64,000 nucleotides of DNA, from assembly GCF_001625195.1 (NCBI RefSeq), contig NC_054390.1, positions 6,483,222 through 6,547,221 on the forward strand, in the 5' to 3' direction. The stretch comes from Drechmeria coniospora. Taxonomy: Eukaryota; Ascomycota; Sordariomycetes; Hypocreales; Ophiocordycipitaceae. Positions 55,393 to 64,000 of the stretch are shown one piece after another. Each line of letters begins with the position of its first letter. The first letter of the stretch is position 1. The translations under genes were made by a program, and so were the position numbers. Below the pieces are notes generated by a model. The model was not told the origin of the DNA. It did no database searches and was given only the letters and a program-made list of their open reading frames with translations.

Positions 55393-57860
55393 GATGACGA
55401 CGGGTGCTCGTGCGCAAGCTTCGGCCGAGTGGGGAGAGCGAGCGGCGTCTCGCGGCTAAATATAAACGAACAATCGGACGAAGGATGAATCAGGCTGCCC
55501 TAGGCGACGGCAGCGGACGGCGGTGTCTGGTAAGAAATGCCAGTGCTAGCACTGTTTCGGCTCTCGAATGTCTCGTTGTCTCAGTTGGGCCGGCCGGGTT
55601 TGGCGTTGACGGCGTCCCGTCTTTGTCTTCGTCCCGCGTCGTCAGCGAGATCGAATCCGGGCGTCGTGGGGTCACAAGCGGAGAGAAGAGGCGTTGCACG
55701 TGCACGAGTCGAGGCGTGGACGATGGCCAAGGTCGTCGGGAGGATGGCGATATGACGTCGAAGACGTTGATGATGTCGACGATGATAGGATGGTGATGAT
55801 GCTGATACGAAGCCACCGCACAGGACGACAGGGGGAATGGAAAGGTTGGGTTGGGATGCGAGAGAAGAGAAGAGAAGAGTCGGAGCTGTCGTTGGACTTT
55901 CACACGCGAGATGGCGAATGAAGAGAAGCGGCGAGGAGGCGAGGAGGCGAGGAGGCGAGAGGGGCAGCAGCTGGGAGGCATCCAGTTTAGCTGGGGGGCT
56001 AGGGAGCTAGGGAGCTAGAGGGACGACTACGATGAGACCTGAGGGACGATGGTTTTGGCCTTCGCTGCTTGGGCGATGCTGCGTTTGTCGTGGCGTTGGG
56101 GGGTGGATCTGCAGCGATGACGACACTGGCCCGGCTGCGGTGGGCTGCACTTGGCTTGCAGCGAGGAGGGGGACAGGGGGGGGGCTTCTCGCATCTTAGC
56201 TCCAATCTAGTACCTCTCTCGCCGGCACCTCGACCTCGCTTGGGCCGTATTTAAGGTCGAGTTTAGGTCGCATTTAGGTCCCCATTGTCGATGGCACGGG
56301 GGGTCCCTGACCCAAAGCAGAGAGCGGTTCAGGTTCAGACGACCTAGTCCCTGGCCCTGGCCGCAGCTTCGAATGCGTGCGGTCGGCGGGCGCTGTCCAC
56401 TGATGCACATGTAGGTGTGCATGCTCTCGGACGACGCTGGAGAACTAGGCAGGCAAAGCACCCAAGTACTAATAGACCTTCTTGCTCAACATGTACATGT
56501 TCGGGGCACCGTACCATGTACCGGCAGCATGTACGCTGTACAGTACTATTCCATGCACCTACAGTACATGTATTAACTGTATACCTAGTACTAGGCACCT
56601 GGCATTACTGGGTACATAGTACGTAGTACCTAGTAAGTAATATTACAGTACTCCGTAGAGTACGGAGTACATGTCGGTAGGTTCAGGCATGCGTACACCC
56701 CGGTACATGTCCATGCAAGCACGAACTTGCAAAGCGACAGAATACTTGGCGAATGGCAACGACGATAAGTAGGCATTCATGTTCCTCGGGGGGTTCATGA
56801 TCCTGACTACCTAGTAGTTAGTACCTAGTTCTTAGTACCTAGTAGGGAAGTACTACCCAGTACGCAACTCATGCCACCGATGTATTACATGTACACTGTG
56901 CGGAGGGGAGCGGCGGCACTTTAGCGACAGCTAGGAGCAATCCGAGCAAGCAACACTAGCGGTAAGATGACCGCCACGGGAGATCATGTCGGGGGGTATT
57001 GGCCCCAACTCTGCACGCTAGGCCGGCCCCGTCTCTGCTCTTGCGAAGGGGTGTACCAAGACCCGACACCTGCGTCAGTGCCATTGTAGTTGCCCAACCG
57101 ACAAAGGAGAACATACTTACAGTGACAAGTGCCCTGTGCTCCTACCATTCGATGACAATATGGCAGGAATTACCTGGGTACGAAGTGAAACTGCCATGTG
57201 AGAAGTCGTTGGGTGTACTTGCAGTAAGCAATAGTGATGGGTACAGTACGGAGTAATAATACTCGCACGGAATTATTGGCCAAGTACGGAGCACGTAAGT
57301 ATATAAGTACTGTAGTACTCCGTACTCCGTACAGTATTGCCTGTTCATGTACAGAGTACCTACCAGGCACTGCAAGTAAGAACGTCTACTTGCGTGTAGT
57401 TTAGTAGTTGCACCTACTTTAAGTGCAGTTCTACAGAGTGCTCCGTACAGTAGTAGTAGACTTGCAAGTACGGCAAGTACAGTAATATTAATATGTAAGT
57501 ATGTACTCCGTAACAGTTGCATTCCTCGAAATGTACGGAGTACAGTACTCCGTACTTGGACTTTTAGTAGTTGTACTCCGAACCCCTCGTGCCCATCGTG
57601 GGGCCTGGAATCCCTTAGGTTAGTACCTAGTAGGGCTTCCGAGCACGGTATTCCGTACTGTAATTACCCGCAGAGTACTCCGTACATACAGTATGATACG
57701 GAGCGCGTGCTCCGTTGGTTGTGCCACCGTCCAAAAACTCGCTTCCATCATCTTTTCTGCAGCTGTCAATCCCCCCCTGCAACGACGCGGCCTGGCACTG
57801 CCGCGTCTCCCGCTGCCGTTTCCTGCTGCTGCTTCCGAGGGGCACGCTACGAGCCCCAGA
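55393..57860. other. 2.5-kb gene-poor region with dispersed motifs
   Basis: No supportable gene. The left part is the likely SUR7-like promoter, with an 8-bp GCGAGGAG tandem repeat at 55931-55961. From about 56460 rightwards the sequence is dominated by TACGGAGTA and TACCTAGTA motifs. These include near-perfect inverted pairs at 56647-56670 and 57533-57555. The octanoyltransferase frame is open from an earlier ATG at 57693, which could be its true start. Confidence 0.55.
55931..55961. repeat. 8-bp tandem repeat (GCGAGGAG)
   Basis: About four head-to-tail copies in the probable upstream region of the SUR7-like gene. Confidence 0.85.
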
Positions 57861-58808
57861 ATGAGGCATGTCGTTGCCTTGCAGTCGAGGTCCCGAGCAG
57901 CGGCTCTCGTCCAGTTCCGCGTAGCCATCACGAACACGCCCAACTCCGCCTCCGCCTCCCCTTGTCGACCATGGCCCGGGGCGCAAACGAGGGCCCTTTC
58001 GACGCTGCACCATAGGCATCTCGGCCTTGCGAGCTACGACCACGCACAGGGTGTCCAGGATGCCCACCGTGCCGAGTTCCTGTCGTGGAAAGCCCTCACC
58101 GGGGCCGAGCACGACGAGCAACCTCCCCCGCCACCGCTCCTCGTCTCCTTCGAGTCCACGCCGACATTCACCCTCGGCCGCCGACAAGAAAACGTCGACG
58201 ACGCGCAGCTTGCTCGTCTCCGGCGGCCGCTAGACGTCTGTCTTCGGCGGCGCCGCGAGCCCGTGCAACGCAGCTTCACCCCCGACGTGCGAAAATCCAG
58301 CCGCGGCGGCCTGACGACCTATCACGGACCCGGCCAGGTCGTCTTTTGGCCCGTCGTCGACATGCACTCCCCACGATACCCGAGGTACGGCGTCGCTTCG
58401 TATGCGAGCCACCTCGAGGCGACGACGTCGCGCTTGCTGCGCGAACTTTTCGGCATCCAGACGTCAACGGTCCACGACGAGCCTGGTGTCTGGGTTGCTC
58501 CATCCAGCCGCCGCCCACGCAAGATTGCCGCCTTGGGCGTGCATCACAGGCGCCACGTGACGGCCCTTGGCATCGCGTTGAATGTCGACGTCGCCGTGGC
58601 AGGCGACGAGCATCTCAACCCCTGGGCTAGGTTCGTCCCGTGCGGGCTCGACGGCAAGGCCGTGACTTCTGTTGCCGCCGAGGCTGGTGAGCTCCTTCCG
58701 GCAGATTGGGATGCCGCCGTGCTCGCCGGGCGGTGGGCAGCCATCTTCGAAGAGGGGCTGCTGCATGAGGAGAGGCGGAGCGGTGGTGCGTCGAGTCGGT
58801 TGCGGTAG
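57861..58808 (+). CDS. LIP2: Lipoyl(octanoyl) transferase, mitochondrial (LipB/Lip2)
   Basis: One exon; 315 residues from the ATG at 57861, or 371 from the ATG at 57693. I prefer 57861 because it gives an Arg-rich, acid-poor presequence (MRHVVALQSRSRAAALVQF). LipB enzymes move octanoyl from acyl-carrier protein to lipoyl domains such as those of pyruvate dehydrogenase and glycine cleavage H protein. Visible motifs are SFESTPTFTLGRRQ, the substrate-binding RGGLTTYHGPGQVVFWPV, the catalytic Lys in RRPRKIAALGVHHRRHV, and the acyl-accepting Cys261 in FVPCGLDGKAVTS. An Arg-rich insert (VCLRRRREPVQRS) before RGGLTTYHGPGQ is longer than in bacterial LipB. It lies between a motif-rich desert and a decayed retroelement. 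Confidence 0.93.
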   Translation: MRHVVALQSRSRAAALVQFRVAITNTPNSASASPCRPWPGAQTRALSTLHHRHLGLASYDHAQGVQDAHRAEFLSWKALTGAEHDEQPPPPPLLVSFESTPTFTLGRRQENVDDAQLARLRRPLDVCLRRRREPVQRSFTPDVRKSSRGGLTTYHGPGQVVFWPVVDMHSPRYPRYGVASYASHLEATTSRLLRELFGIQTSTVHDEPGVWVAPSSRRPRKIAALGVHHRRHVTALGIALNVDVAVAGDEHLNPWARFVPCGLDGKAVTSVAAEAGELLPADWDAAVLAGRWAAIFEEGLLHEERRSGGASSRLR

Positions 58809-60451
58809 TGCTGGCTGCATCACACGAAGGCTGTCACGATCCGACCCGGCCAGGACGCGTGAGTTTTATCATGATGTGAAGAATGGCACGACACACAAAC
58901 GACAACGCCACAATACACGCGACGGTACTGGCGCCGCTGTACGACGGAAGGCGACTGGTAAGGACGGTATACAGTCGCAACACATAACACCTACAAAGTC
59001 CACACTGACTGTGGCACCCATTCTTTGTGGTCAATTTTTGTGCAACATTTATGAGCCCGGTATGCGTCCCCGCGCAAGTTGCTATCCGGAACGATGCAAT
59101 AGATATCCAACACCCGCACGCCAGGATCTCTTGTTCGAGGTATTCCCGGCCGCCGAACGACCAAGTGACCTTTAAAAGGTCTTCCACGGAAGAAGAAGAC
59201 CTCTACAACGGACCTTGTCAAACGACGAAGATGCCGATGTTAAAGCAGCAGTCATGAACCTCTCACCACCTCACTGCATTGGCGCCTATCGGGATAGTCA
59301 GCGCACCGCTTTTTCGAACGAAGGGGATAAAGGACTTACCAAAGAACGACCGTGATGAAGTCCTCTTCTTCCGTTCCTGGTCTCAAATGTCAGAGATAGT
59401 ATTCGCCGACTTCAACCAGCGTAAATAGCCTCCAACTCAACGACAACGACTTCAACCACAGCAAACTACAGAACGTACGAGTCGCGACTTGTACAGCCTC
59501 AAGGCTGGGACTTGTGGTTCGAGGCCTGTCGTCGTATTGCGAAAAACGAGGTAATCTGGGAATACGTTAATCCAGACGGCGCGATGATACTATCACGACC
59601 TAGGGAGATGACCCACGGCGAATGAGGTCGCCAAGGTCAACGCTATGGCCCTCGCTAGGCTCAAGGAATCAGGCAACGAAACACAATTCGTTCCGAGTGA
59701 GCACCTCTCGACTAAAGATGAGCGGAAAGAAAATAAAAATACAAGAATATGTAGCCATTTTGTTCAAGGGGCATGTCCATATCAGCTTTGCCCTGCAACC
59801 TCATAGGCCACGAAGGTGCTATCGACTGCGAATTAGCAGGCATTGCGCAACAAAAAAACCTAGCGACACAATCCCTTTGCAGGGGTGTCACAACGCATAA
59901 CACCTTTGAAGTCAAGTTTTCCAGGGCTGAAGATACATGGAATTTCTTGGCAAGGTTTGTAATTAAGGCAGGCATACAGTACAGCGACGCCTTTTGATCT
60001 CATTGATCAGTGCTTCAATGCGAGCAAGCGGATGGATGGATGACCAATATAAGCATTCATGATCATCCAGGGTAGACCACTGGAAGCAGAACAAGAATGA
60101 CATGGGTTTGTATCATCACGTGATAACGAGCATAAAACAAGATTCCACAACATTGCGTCACGGCCTGGGCAACCAGGATGACTCCTTCTAGCTGTCTTCA
60201 CACTACAAAGTGAATGTTTAAACTTATGCAGGAGGAATGGAGCCGGGGATGACTTCTATTGCTGCTATTGTAGGTAGCTATGGAGTAGCTTCGTGATGAA
60301 TGCCAGCTACCAGAGTGATGTGGTTCATCGGCCCAGCATTTACATGCAGGTAGGTAGGGAAGGGAAGGAGTAATTAATTATCAACAGAATCCAAGTATGA
60401 AAAAAAGTCGGCAAAGGGCCAAAAAGAAACGGTCGCCCGATGCGACTTCTC
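58809..60451. other. Intergenic region holding a decayed retroelement
   Basis: About 1.6 kb between LIP2 and tRNA-Thr. Apart from the probable Ty1/copia remnant listed separately, nothing is recognised. From about 60000 rightwards the sequence looks unique and AT-richer. Confidence 0.5.
59270..59720 (+). mobile_element. Probable decayed Ty1/copia-type gag and leader remnant
   Basis: At 59487-59624 a plus-strand frame reads PQGWDLWFEACRRIAKN, then EVIWEYVNPDG. This resembles the N-terminal segment of copia-type gag proteins (W..WF..CRRIAK...W.YVNPDG). A GGCGCCTATCGGGA stretch near 59281 looks like the primer-binding/leader region that precedes gag in fungal copia elements. The coding frame stops at 59624, and I found no protease, integrase or reverse transcriptase. 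It is therefore a remnant, not an active element. A possible 5' LTR (with TTTAAAAGG near 59171) cannot be proven without a second copy. Confidence 0.5.
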
Positions 60452-60523
60452 TGCCTCCTACAGGAATCGAACCTGTGATCTTATCATTACTAGTGATACG
60501 CTTTACCACTAAGCCAAGAAGGC
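60452..60523 (-). tRNA. tRNA-Thr(AGT)
   Basis: The minus strand folds as a cloverleaf of 72 nt. The acceptor stem is GCCTTCT/AGGAGGC (one G-T pair), with discriminator A. The D-arm is GCTTAGTGGTAAAGC, the anticodon stem TATCA/TGATA with loop CTAGTAA (anticodon AGT), and the T-arm ACAGG-TTCGATT-CCTGT. There is no intron. It lies about 0.7 kb from the copia-like remnant. Confidence 0.95.
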
Positions 60524-61780
60524 CGCTTGTTATACACCTATCGTTAAAGAAACCTTATGTAGACTTCCTGCCACCCATTTTAGTGCAATGAAGTGGGGCA
60601 ACCCCCCAATTGGGAATTTCCCTTTTACGGACGGAGTAATACAAGCACGGAGTATTTGAACAGTAAAGCTAATATTAATTCGTGTACTTATTTCTACTCC
60701 GTTCTTCCAACTCCGAAATACCTCCTGCATTGAATCCTCTGTATCTCTGTACCACTCCTGATCTATCTGGACAATCCTTCGGAGAAGTGGATTGGCGGCG
60801 GTCTTCATTTTTCTAATAGTGATTCCCATTCATAGCTTATATGGTATGGAAGCCGTCGGGTGTTGTTCATCATCGGAAAGCGAAAGAGGCGAATCAGGAA
60901 CGGACAGCACAGCATATTGGACTGCTTGTTTGTTTCGTGAGCCATCTCGCGTCTGCTATTTCGTACGATGCATCTATGGGCAATCCTGCGCACCAGTTCC
61001 ATGATTATTCATTCATTTAATTTCTTTGCCTTTGTACTGTTTATTGTCCAATCGTTGAGCATCGTGGTATATAGTACACTCAAGCATCGGACGTGATCAC
61101 TCATATATCGCGCAGTAAGCGCGTATCCCCATTGGTTTCTTGACGCCGATGCACTGGCATCAACACCGTTCAACCAGCTCTACCTGCAGGACTCACTCGA
61201 CGTCGAGCTTGTCAAGAACATTGTCGTTGTCAAGTCTCAGTCATTTGCCGGTATTGCTCCGGGATGCGCCGCATAGCTGCATGAACAATCCCGAGTTTGG
61301 TGCTACCATGCCACCCTCAGGCCAGGTTCGTCGATTCCGAGTGGCATGATTCCCGAACTTGCTGCCTTGGAAACCTGGAATATGTAATCTTCACCCGGAT
61401 TCCGTCTTGGCGGTGAGCATCGGCGTGCATGCGGCGCCATTGTCGACTGAGGTTCTGGCTCCATTCTGCAGAGTTTTGAACCGGATATGCTGTAGATGGC
61501 CTTTCGGACCCTCGATGCCCCGAGTCTCACATTCTGGCTCGATTTTGCGGGTAGGAGTGGAATGGAGATGCCGAGGAATCCGTTCGCTTTCGGTTCGGCT
61601 CCCGTAGTTCCATGTCGTACCATTGTGAAAGGAAGTGCCGTCTCATTCTCGGCCTAGCTGGCCATGTCGACATTATAAACCGATCAGGACCGCCGCTACA
61701 TGCATGGCTCATCGAACCTCGCACTCGCCTCCACTCAATCGCTAGTCTCGAGAAAGACTCACAGGATCCATCGCGTTGCC
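60524..61780. other. Intergenic region, no gene recognised
   Basis: About 1.3 kb between tRNA-Thr and the nitrilase. Short frames on both strands carry no recognisable features. The nitrilase promoter must lie near the right end. Confidence 0.55.
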
Positions 61781-63109
61781 ATGCCTGCCACCATCCGACA
61801 ATACAAAGCGGCCGCTGTCCAGGCCGAGCCCGGATGGTTCAACCTAGAGAAGTCTGTTCGGAGGACGGTTGAGCTCATTGGCGAGGCCGCCGAAAAGGGC
61901 TGCAAGCTCGTCGCCTTTCCAGAGCTATGTTCGTACTCTTCGCCTTCTGAATATGCATGGTTGTGACGCAAGCTGACAGACTAGGGATTCCTGGGTATTT
62001 CACCTCGTCATCGTGCTGCCATGTTACCAAGTTCACTTACCCCAGACCGAAACACGCTCATCAGATACCCGTACTTTCAGTGGCGTGTCAACTACCAAGA
62101 CTCGCTCCCTCTTCTCAAGGAGTACCACCAGAACAGCCTGCGGCCTGACTCGGATGAGATGCGGCGTATTCGCAGCGCCGCCCGAGCAGCAAATATCTAC
62201 GTCTCGTTGGGATACTCGGAGCTAGACGGACACACGCTGTACACGGCTCAAATCATCATCGACCCGACCGGCGCCGTCATCAACCACCGGCGCAAGATCA
62301 AGCCGACGCACGTGGAGAAGCTCGTGTTTGGGGAAGCGACGGGCGACTCGCTCGACTCGGTCGTCGACACCGAGATTGGCAGGCTCGGCCACCTCAACTG
62401 CTGGGAGAATGTGGGCGCGCCATGGACACGATGGATCCGAACCCGATGCATCATACAAAGGTCGAGCCGATGGCTAACGGGAGCAGATGAACCCCTTCCT
62501 CAAGGCCCTTAGCTGTGCGCAGCACGAGGAGGTTCACGTCGCCGGCTGGCCCGTCTACCCTCCGGCCTCGACGCTCAAGTACCCGGACCCGTACAGCAAC
62601 ATCTCAGAGACGCAGTCGGAGCTTGTGACGCCCGCCTACGCCTACGAGACGGGTACCTGGACCCTGGCGCCGACACAGGTTGTCACGCGCGAGGGGGCTC
62701 GCCTCAACCTCCCGAAGCGCCTGCAGCACGACGAGGCGGCCCTTGACGGGGAGTCGGCCATCATTGGCAACGGATTCACCCGCATCTATCGTCCGGACGG
62801 TTTTCGTGCCGTTGAAGATCCGGCCAAGACATTCGACGGTCTCGTCATCGTGGACGTCGACCTGGATGAGAACCTGCTCACCAAGCGTCTTGCCGACTTT
62901 GTACGTTGAGCAGCTTCCGTCCCCAGACTGATTTGTGTACTGAATCGTAGTAACAGGGTGGCCACTATATGCGCCCAGATCTGATTCGGCTTCTGGTCGA
63001 TAGGACGCCCAAGTCGCTCATTGTGGACGCCAACGCGGCGGACCCCAAAACGTTCCCGAGCACGCTTGAGCGACTGGGTCTCGCGAAGCCTCTAGCGGCG
63101 GAGGAGTAA
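61781..63109 (+). CDS. Nitrilase / cyanide-hydratase-like carbon-nitrogen hydrolase
   Basis: Five exons, 61781-61928, 61985-61994 (10 nt), 62065-62410, 62487-62900 and 62957-63109, give 356 residues. The catalytic triad is Glu48 in AFPELW, Lys130 in [10 protein letters not shown] and Cys165 in LNCWEN. The microexon spells W-I-P-G across its two junctions and restores the family text [24 protein letters not shown]. Exon 4 restores [12 protein letters not shown]. The sequence is closest to fungal cyanide hydratases and aliphatic nitrilases ([32 protein letters not shown]), which form spiral oligomers. I cannot tell from sequence whether it makes formamide from HCN or hydrolyses organic nitriles. 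An in-frame ATG at 61700 exists, but [20 protein letters not shown] matches the usual family start. Confidence 0.93.
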
Positions 63110-63721
63110 GTGGTTGCGAGATAACGGACGGCATAGGCCTTCATGTCATCAGTGTATGTGAGTATATCATCGGCATAAATGTTCCAGTAGAAAGAAAGGT
63201 ATTGAAGAACAACTCTACTCTCTGCTCAATGAATGATCAATGGCTCGAAAGCCGTCGTATGCTGGTTCCATCGAAACCGATCAGGCTCTCGCGATAAGCA
63301 AGAGCCAAGACGGCCAGCGAGGCAGGTCAGTTTCATGGGAGCGAAAGTGACGACGTGCGTGAGTACTGCGTGAAAAATTGGATGCTGAACAAATGGATGC
63401 TGAACAAATGGATGCTGAACAAATGGATGCTGAACAGATAGATGCTGAACAAATGGATGCTGAACAAATGGATGCTGAACAAATGCATGCTGGACAAATG
63501 GATGCTGGACAAATGGATGTTGGGCGTGGGTTGGTGACTAGCAAGCTGCTGCCCCTCTAATAATTTTCCACCCCGTTCGCCGCTACACCAACTTTTTGGT
63601 GTGACAAACGTCGCTTCCCGAACCTGTTCGTTCCAACCTCGCCATCTCCCTCCACCAATTTCGCCATTCAGCGCCCGCTATTGTCTGTCACCCGTCGTCT
63701 GCAAGGCGCACATCGGGTATC
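63110..63721. other. Intergenic region with minisatellite
   Basis: About 610 bp between the nitrilase and the arabinonolactone oxidase. It contains the 15-bp minisatellite listed separately and the latter gene's promoter. Confidence 0.6.
63378..63530. repeat. 15-bp minisatellite (ATGGATGCTGAACAA), about 10 copies
   Basis: About ten head-to-tail copies with a few substitutions; the later ones read GCTGGACAA. As the unit is a multiple of three, it creates artificial frames (MDAEQ repeated on plus, ICSAS on minus). There is no sign of a real gene. Confidence 0.92.
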
Positions 63722-64000
63722 ATGCATCCTTTGGCGGCTGCGGAGCTGCAGGCCGCCCGCGATGGCATTCCATTCCGTGCAAAGACGCAGCACCTCCACC
63801 GCACCTGGGCCCGTACCTTTGCCTCTCTGCCCGAGCTCTACATCCAGCCCGAGTCGCTTGAGGAGGTGGAAAAGATTGTCAAACTTGCTCGGCAATGTCG
63901 TCGCCGCATCGTCACCACTGGCTGCGGACACTCCCCCTCCAACATTACCTGCACGTCGAGCTGGATGGTCAACCTTGACAGCTTCAGCAAGGTGCTCGAC
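63722..64000 (+). CDS. ALO1: D-arabinono-1,4-lactone oxidase, N-terminal part (3' end outside window)
   Basis: The first 93 residues are present and the frame runs off the window. This FAD enzyme performs the last step of D-erythroascorbate synthesis at the mitochondrial membrane. Family marks are TWARTFASLPELYIQPESLEEV and the FAD-binding region VTTGCGHSPS followed by WMVNLDSFSKVLD. These match the start of an FAD_binding_4 domain in the aldonolactone-oxidase group. The ATG at 63722 leaves the usual short N-terminal lead of about 25 residues. Confidence 0.9.
   Translation, partial: MHPLAAAELQAARDGIPFRAKTQHLHRTWARTFASLPELYIQPESLEEVEKIVKLARQCRRRIVTTGCGHSPSNITCTSSWMVNLDSFSKVLD

Noticed and set aside
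55490..55981. Minus-strand Pro/Ser-rich frame upstream of the SUR7-like gene
   Set aside because: Low complexity, no domain, and it lies where the promoter and leader of that gene are expected.
60397..60591. Small plus-strand frame containing PPTGIEPVILSLLVIRFTTKP
   Set aside because: This is the well-known artefact of translating the complementary strand of a tRNA gene; it overlaps tRNA-Thr.
63378..63530. CRISPR-like array
   Set aside because: The repeats are contiguous 15-mers without spacers, in a eukaryote; it is a minisatellite.
63281..63544. Cys/Ser/Ile repeat frame, possible cysteine-rich small protein
   Set aside because: It is only the 15-bp minisatellite read in one frame.

Overview
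The window is nuclear DNA from a filamentous ascomycete, most likely a Sordariomycete and plausibly of the order Hypocreales. The evidence is short introns (about 45-85 nt) with GTAAGT/GTRNGT-type donors and CTAAC/CTGAC branch sites, GC-rich coding sequence, a class II hydrophobin, a fungal RTA1 membrane protein, an HOG-pathway MAPKK, and a tRNA-Pro with an intron next to the anticodon. I did not try to name the species. I rebuilt gene models by hand, choosing splice sites that keep reading phase and restore family motifs. I find 20 protein-coding genes (two cut by the window edges) and 2 tRNA genes.

Layout. 1-8 kb: 3' part of a steryl ester/triglyceride lipase, an RTA1-like transporter, and a Red1/ZFC3H1-type CCCH zinc-finger protein on the minus strand. 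8.3-15.6 kb: class II myosin heavy chain. 15.6-20.6 kb: gene-poor, with a tRNA-Pro, a decayed partial copy of it, and a class II hydrophobin carrying a long His/Asp/Arg/Gly-rich insert. 20.6-33 kb, minus strand: UCH-type deubiquitinase, PARP-type zinc-finger protein and the ATR/Mec1 checkpoint kinase. 33-40.4 kb: an accessory-looking block of an Hsp70-like ATPase, a divergent coiled-coil protein of unknown function, a gamma-glutamylcyclotransferase-like (AIG2/GGCT) protein, and a divergent putative amidoligase. 40.6-46.8 kb: biotin subunit of 3-methylcrotonyl-CoA carboxylase, a split-barrel flavin-binding protein and an auxin-efflux-carrier-family transporter. 46.8-51.7 kb: gene desert packed with short TACGGAGTA-type motifs. 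51.7-58.8 kb: Pbs2 MAPKK, a SUR7/PalI membrane protein, a second motif-rich desert, and the mitochondrial octanoyltransferase. 58.8-64 kb: decayed Ty1/copia-like remnant, tRNA-Thr, a nitrilase with a 10-nt microexon, a 15-bp minisatellite, and the start of D-arabinono-1,4-lactone oxidase.

How the genes relate. Most are unlinked housekeeping genes: genome integrity (ATR, PARP finger), RNA surveillance (Red1-like), cytokinesis (myosin II), osmostress signalling (Pbs2), eisosome/membrane (SUR7), and mitochondrial lipoate, leucine and erythroascorbate metabolism. The block most likely to be a functional system is the divergent GGCT-like/amidoligase pair at 37433-40344. One enzyme type forms amide bonds on carboxylates; the other opens gamma-glutamyl amides. 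It sits beside a divergent Hsp70-like/coiled-coil pair.
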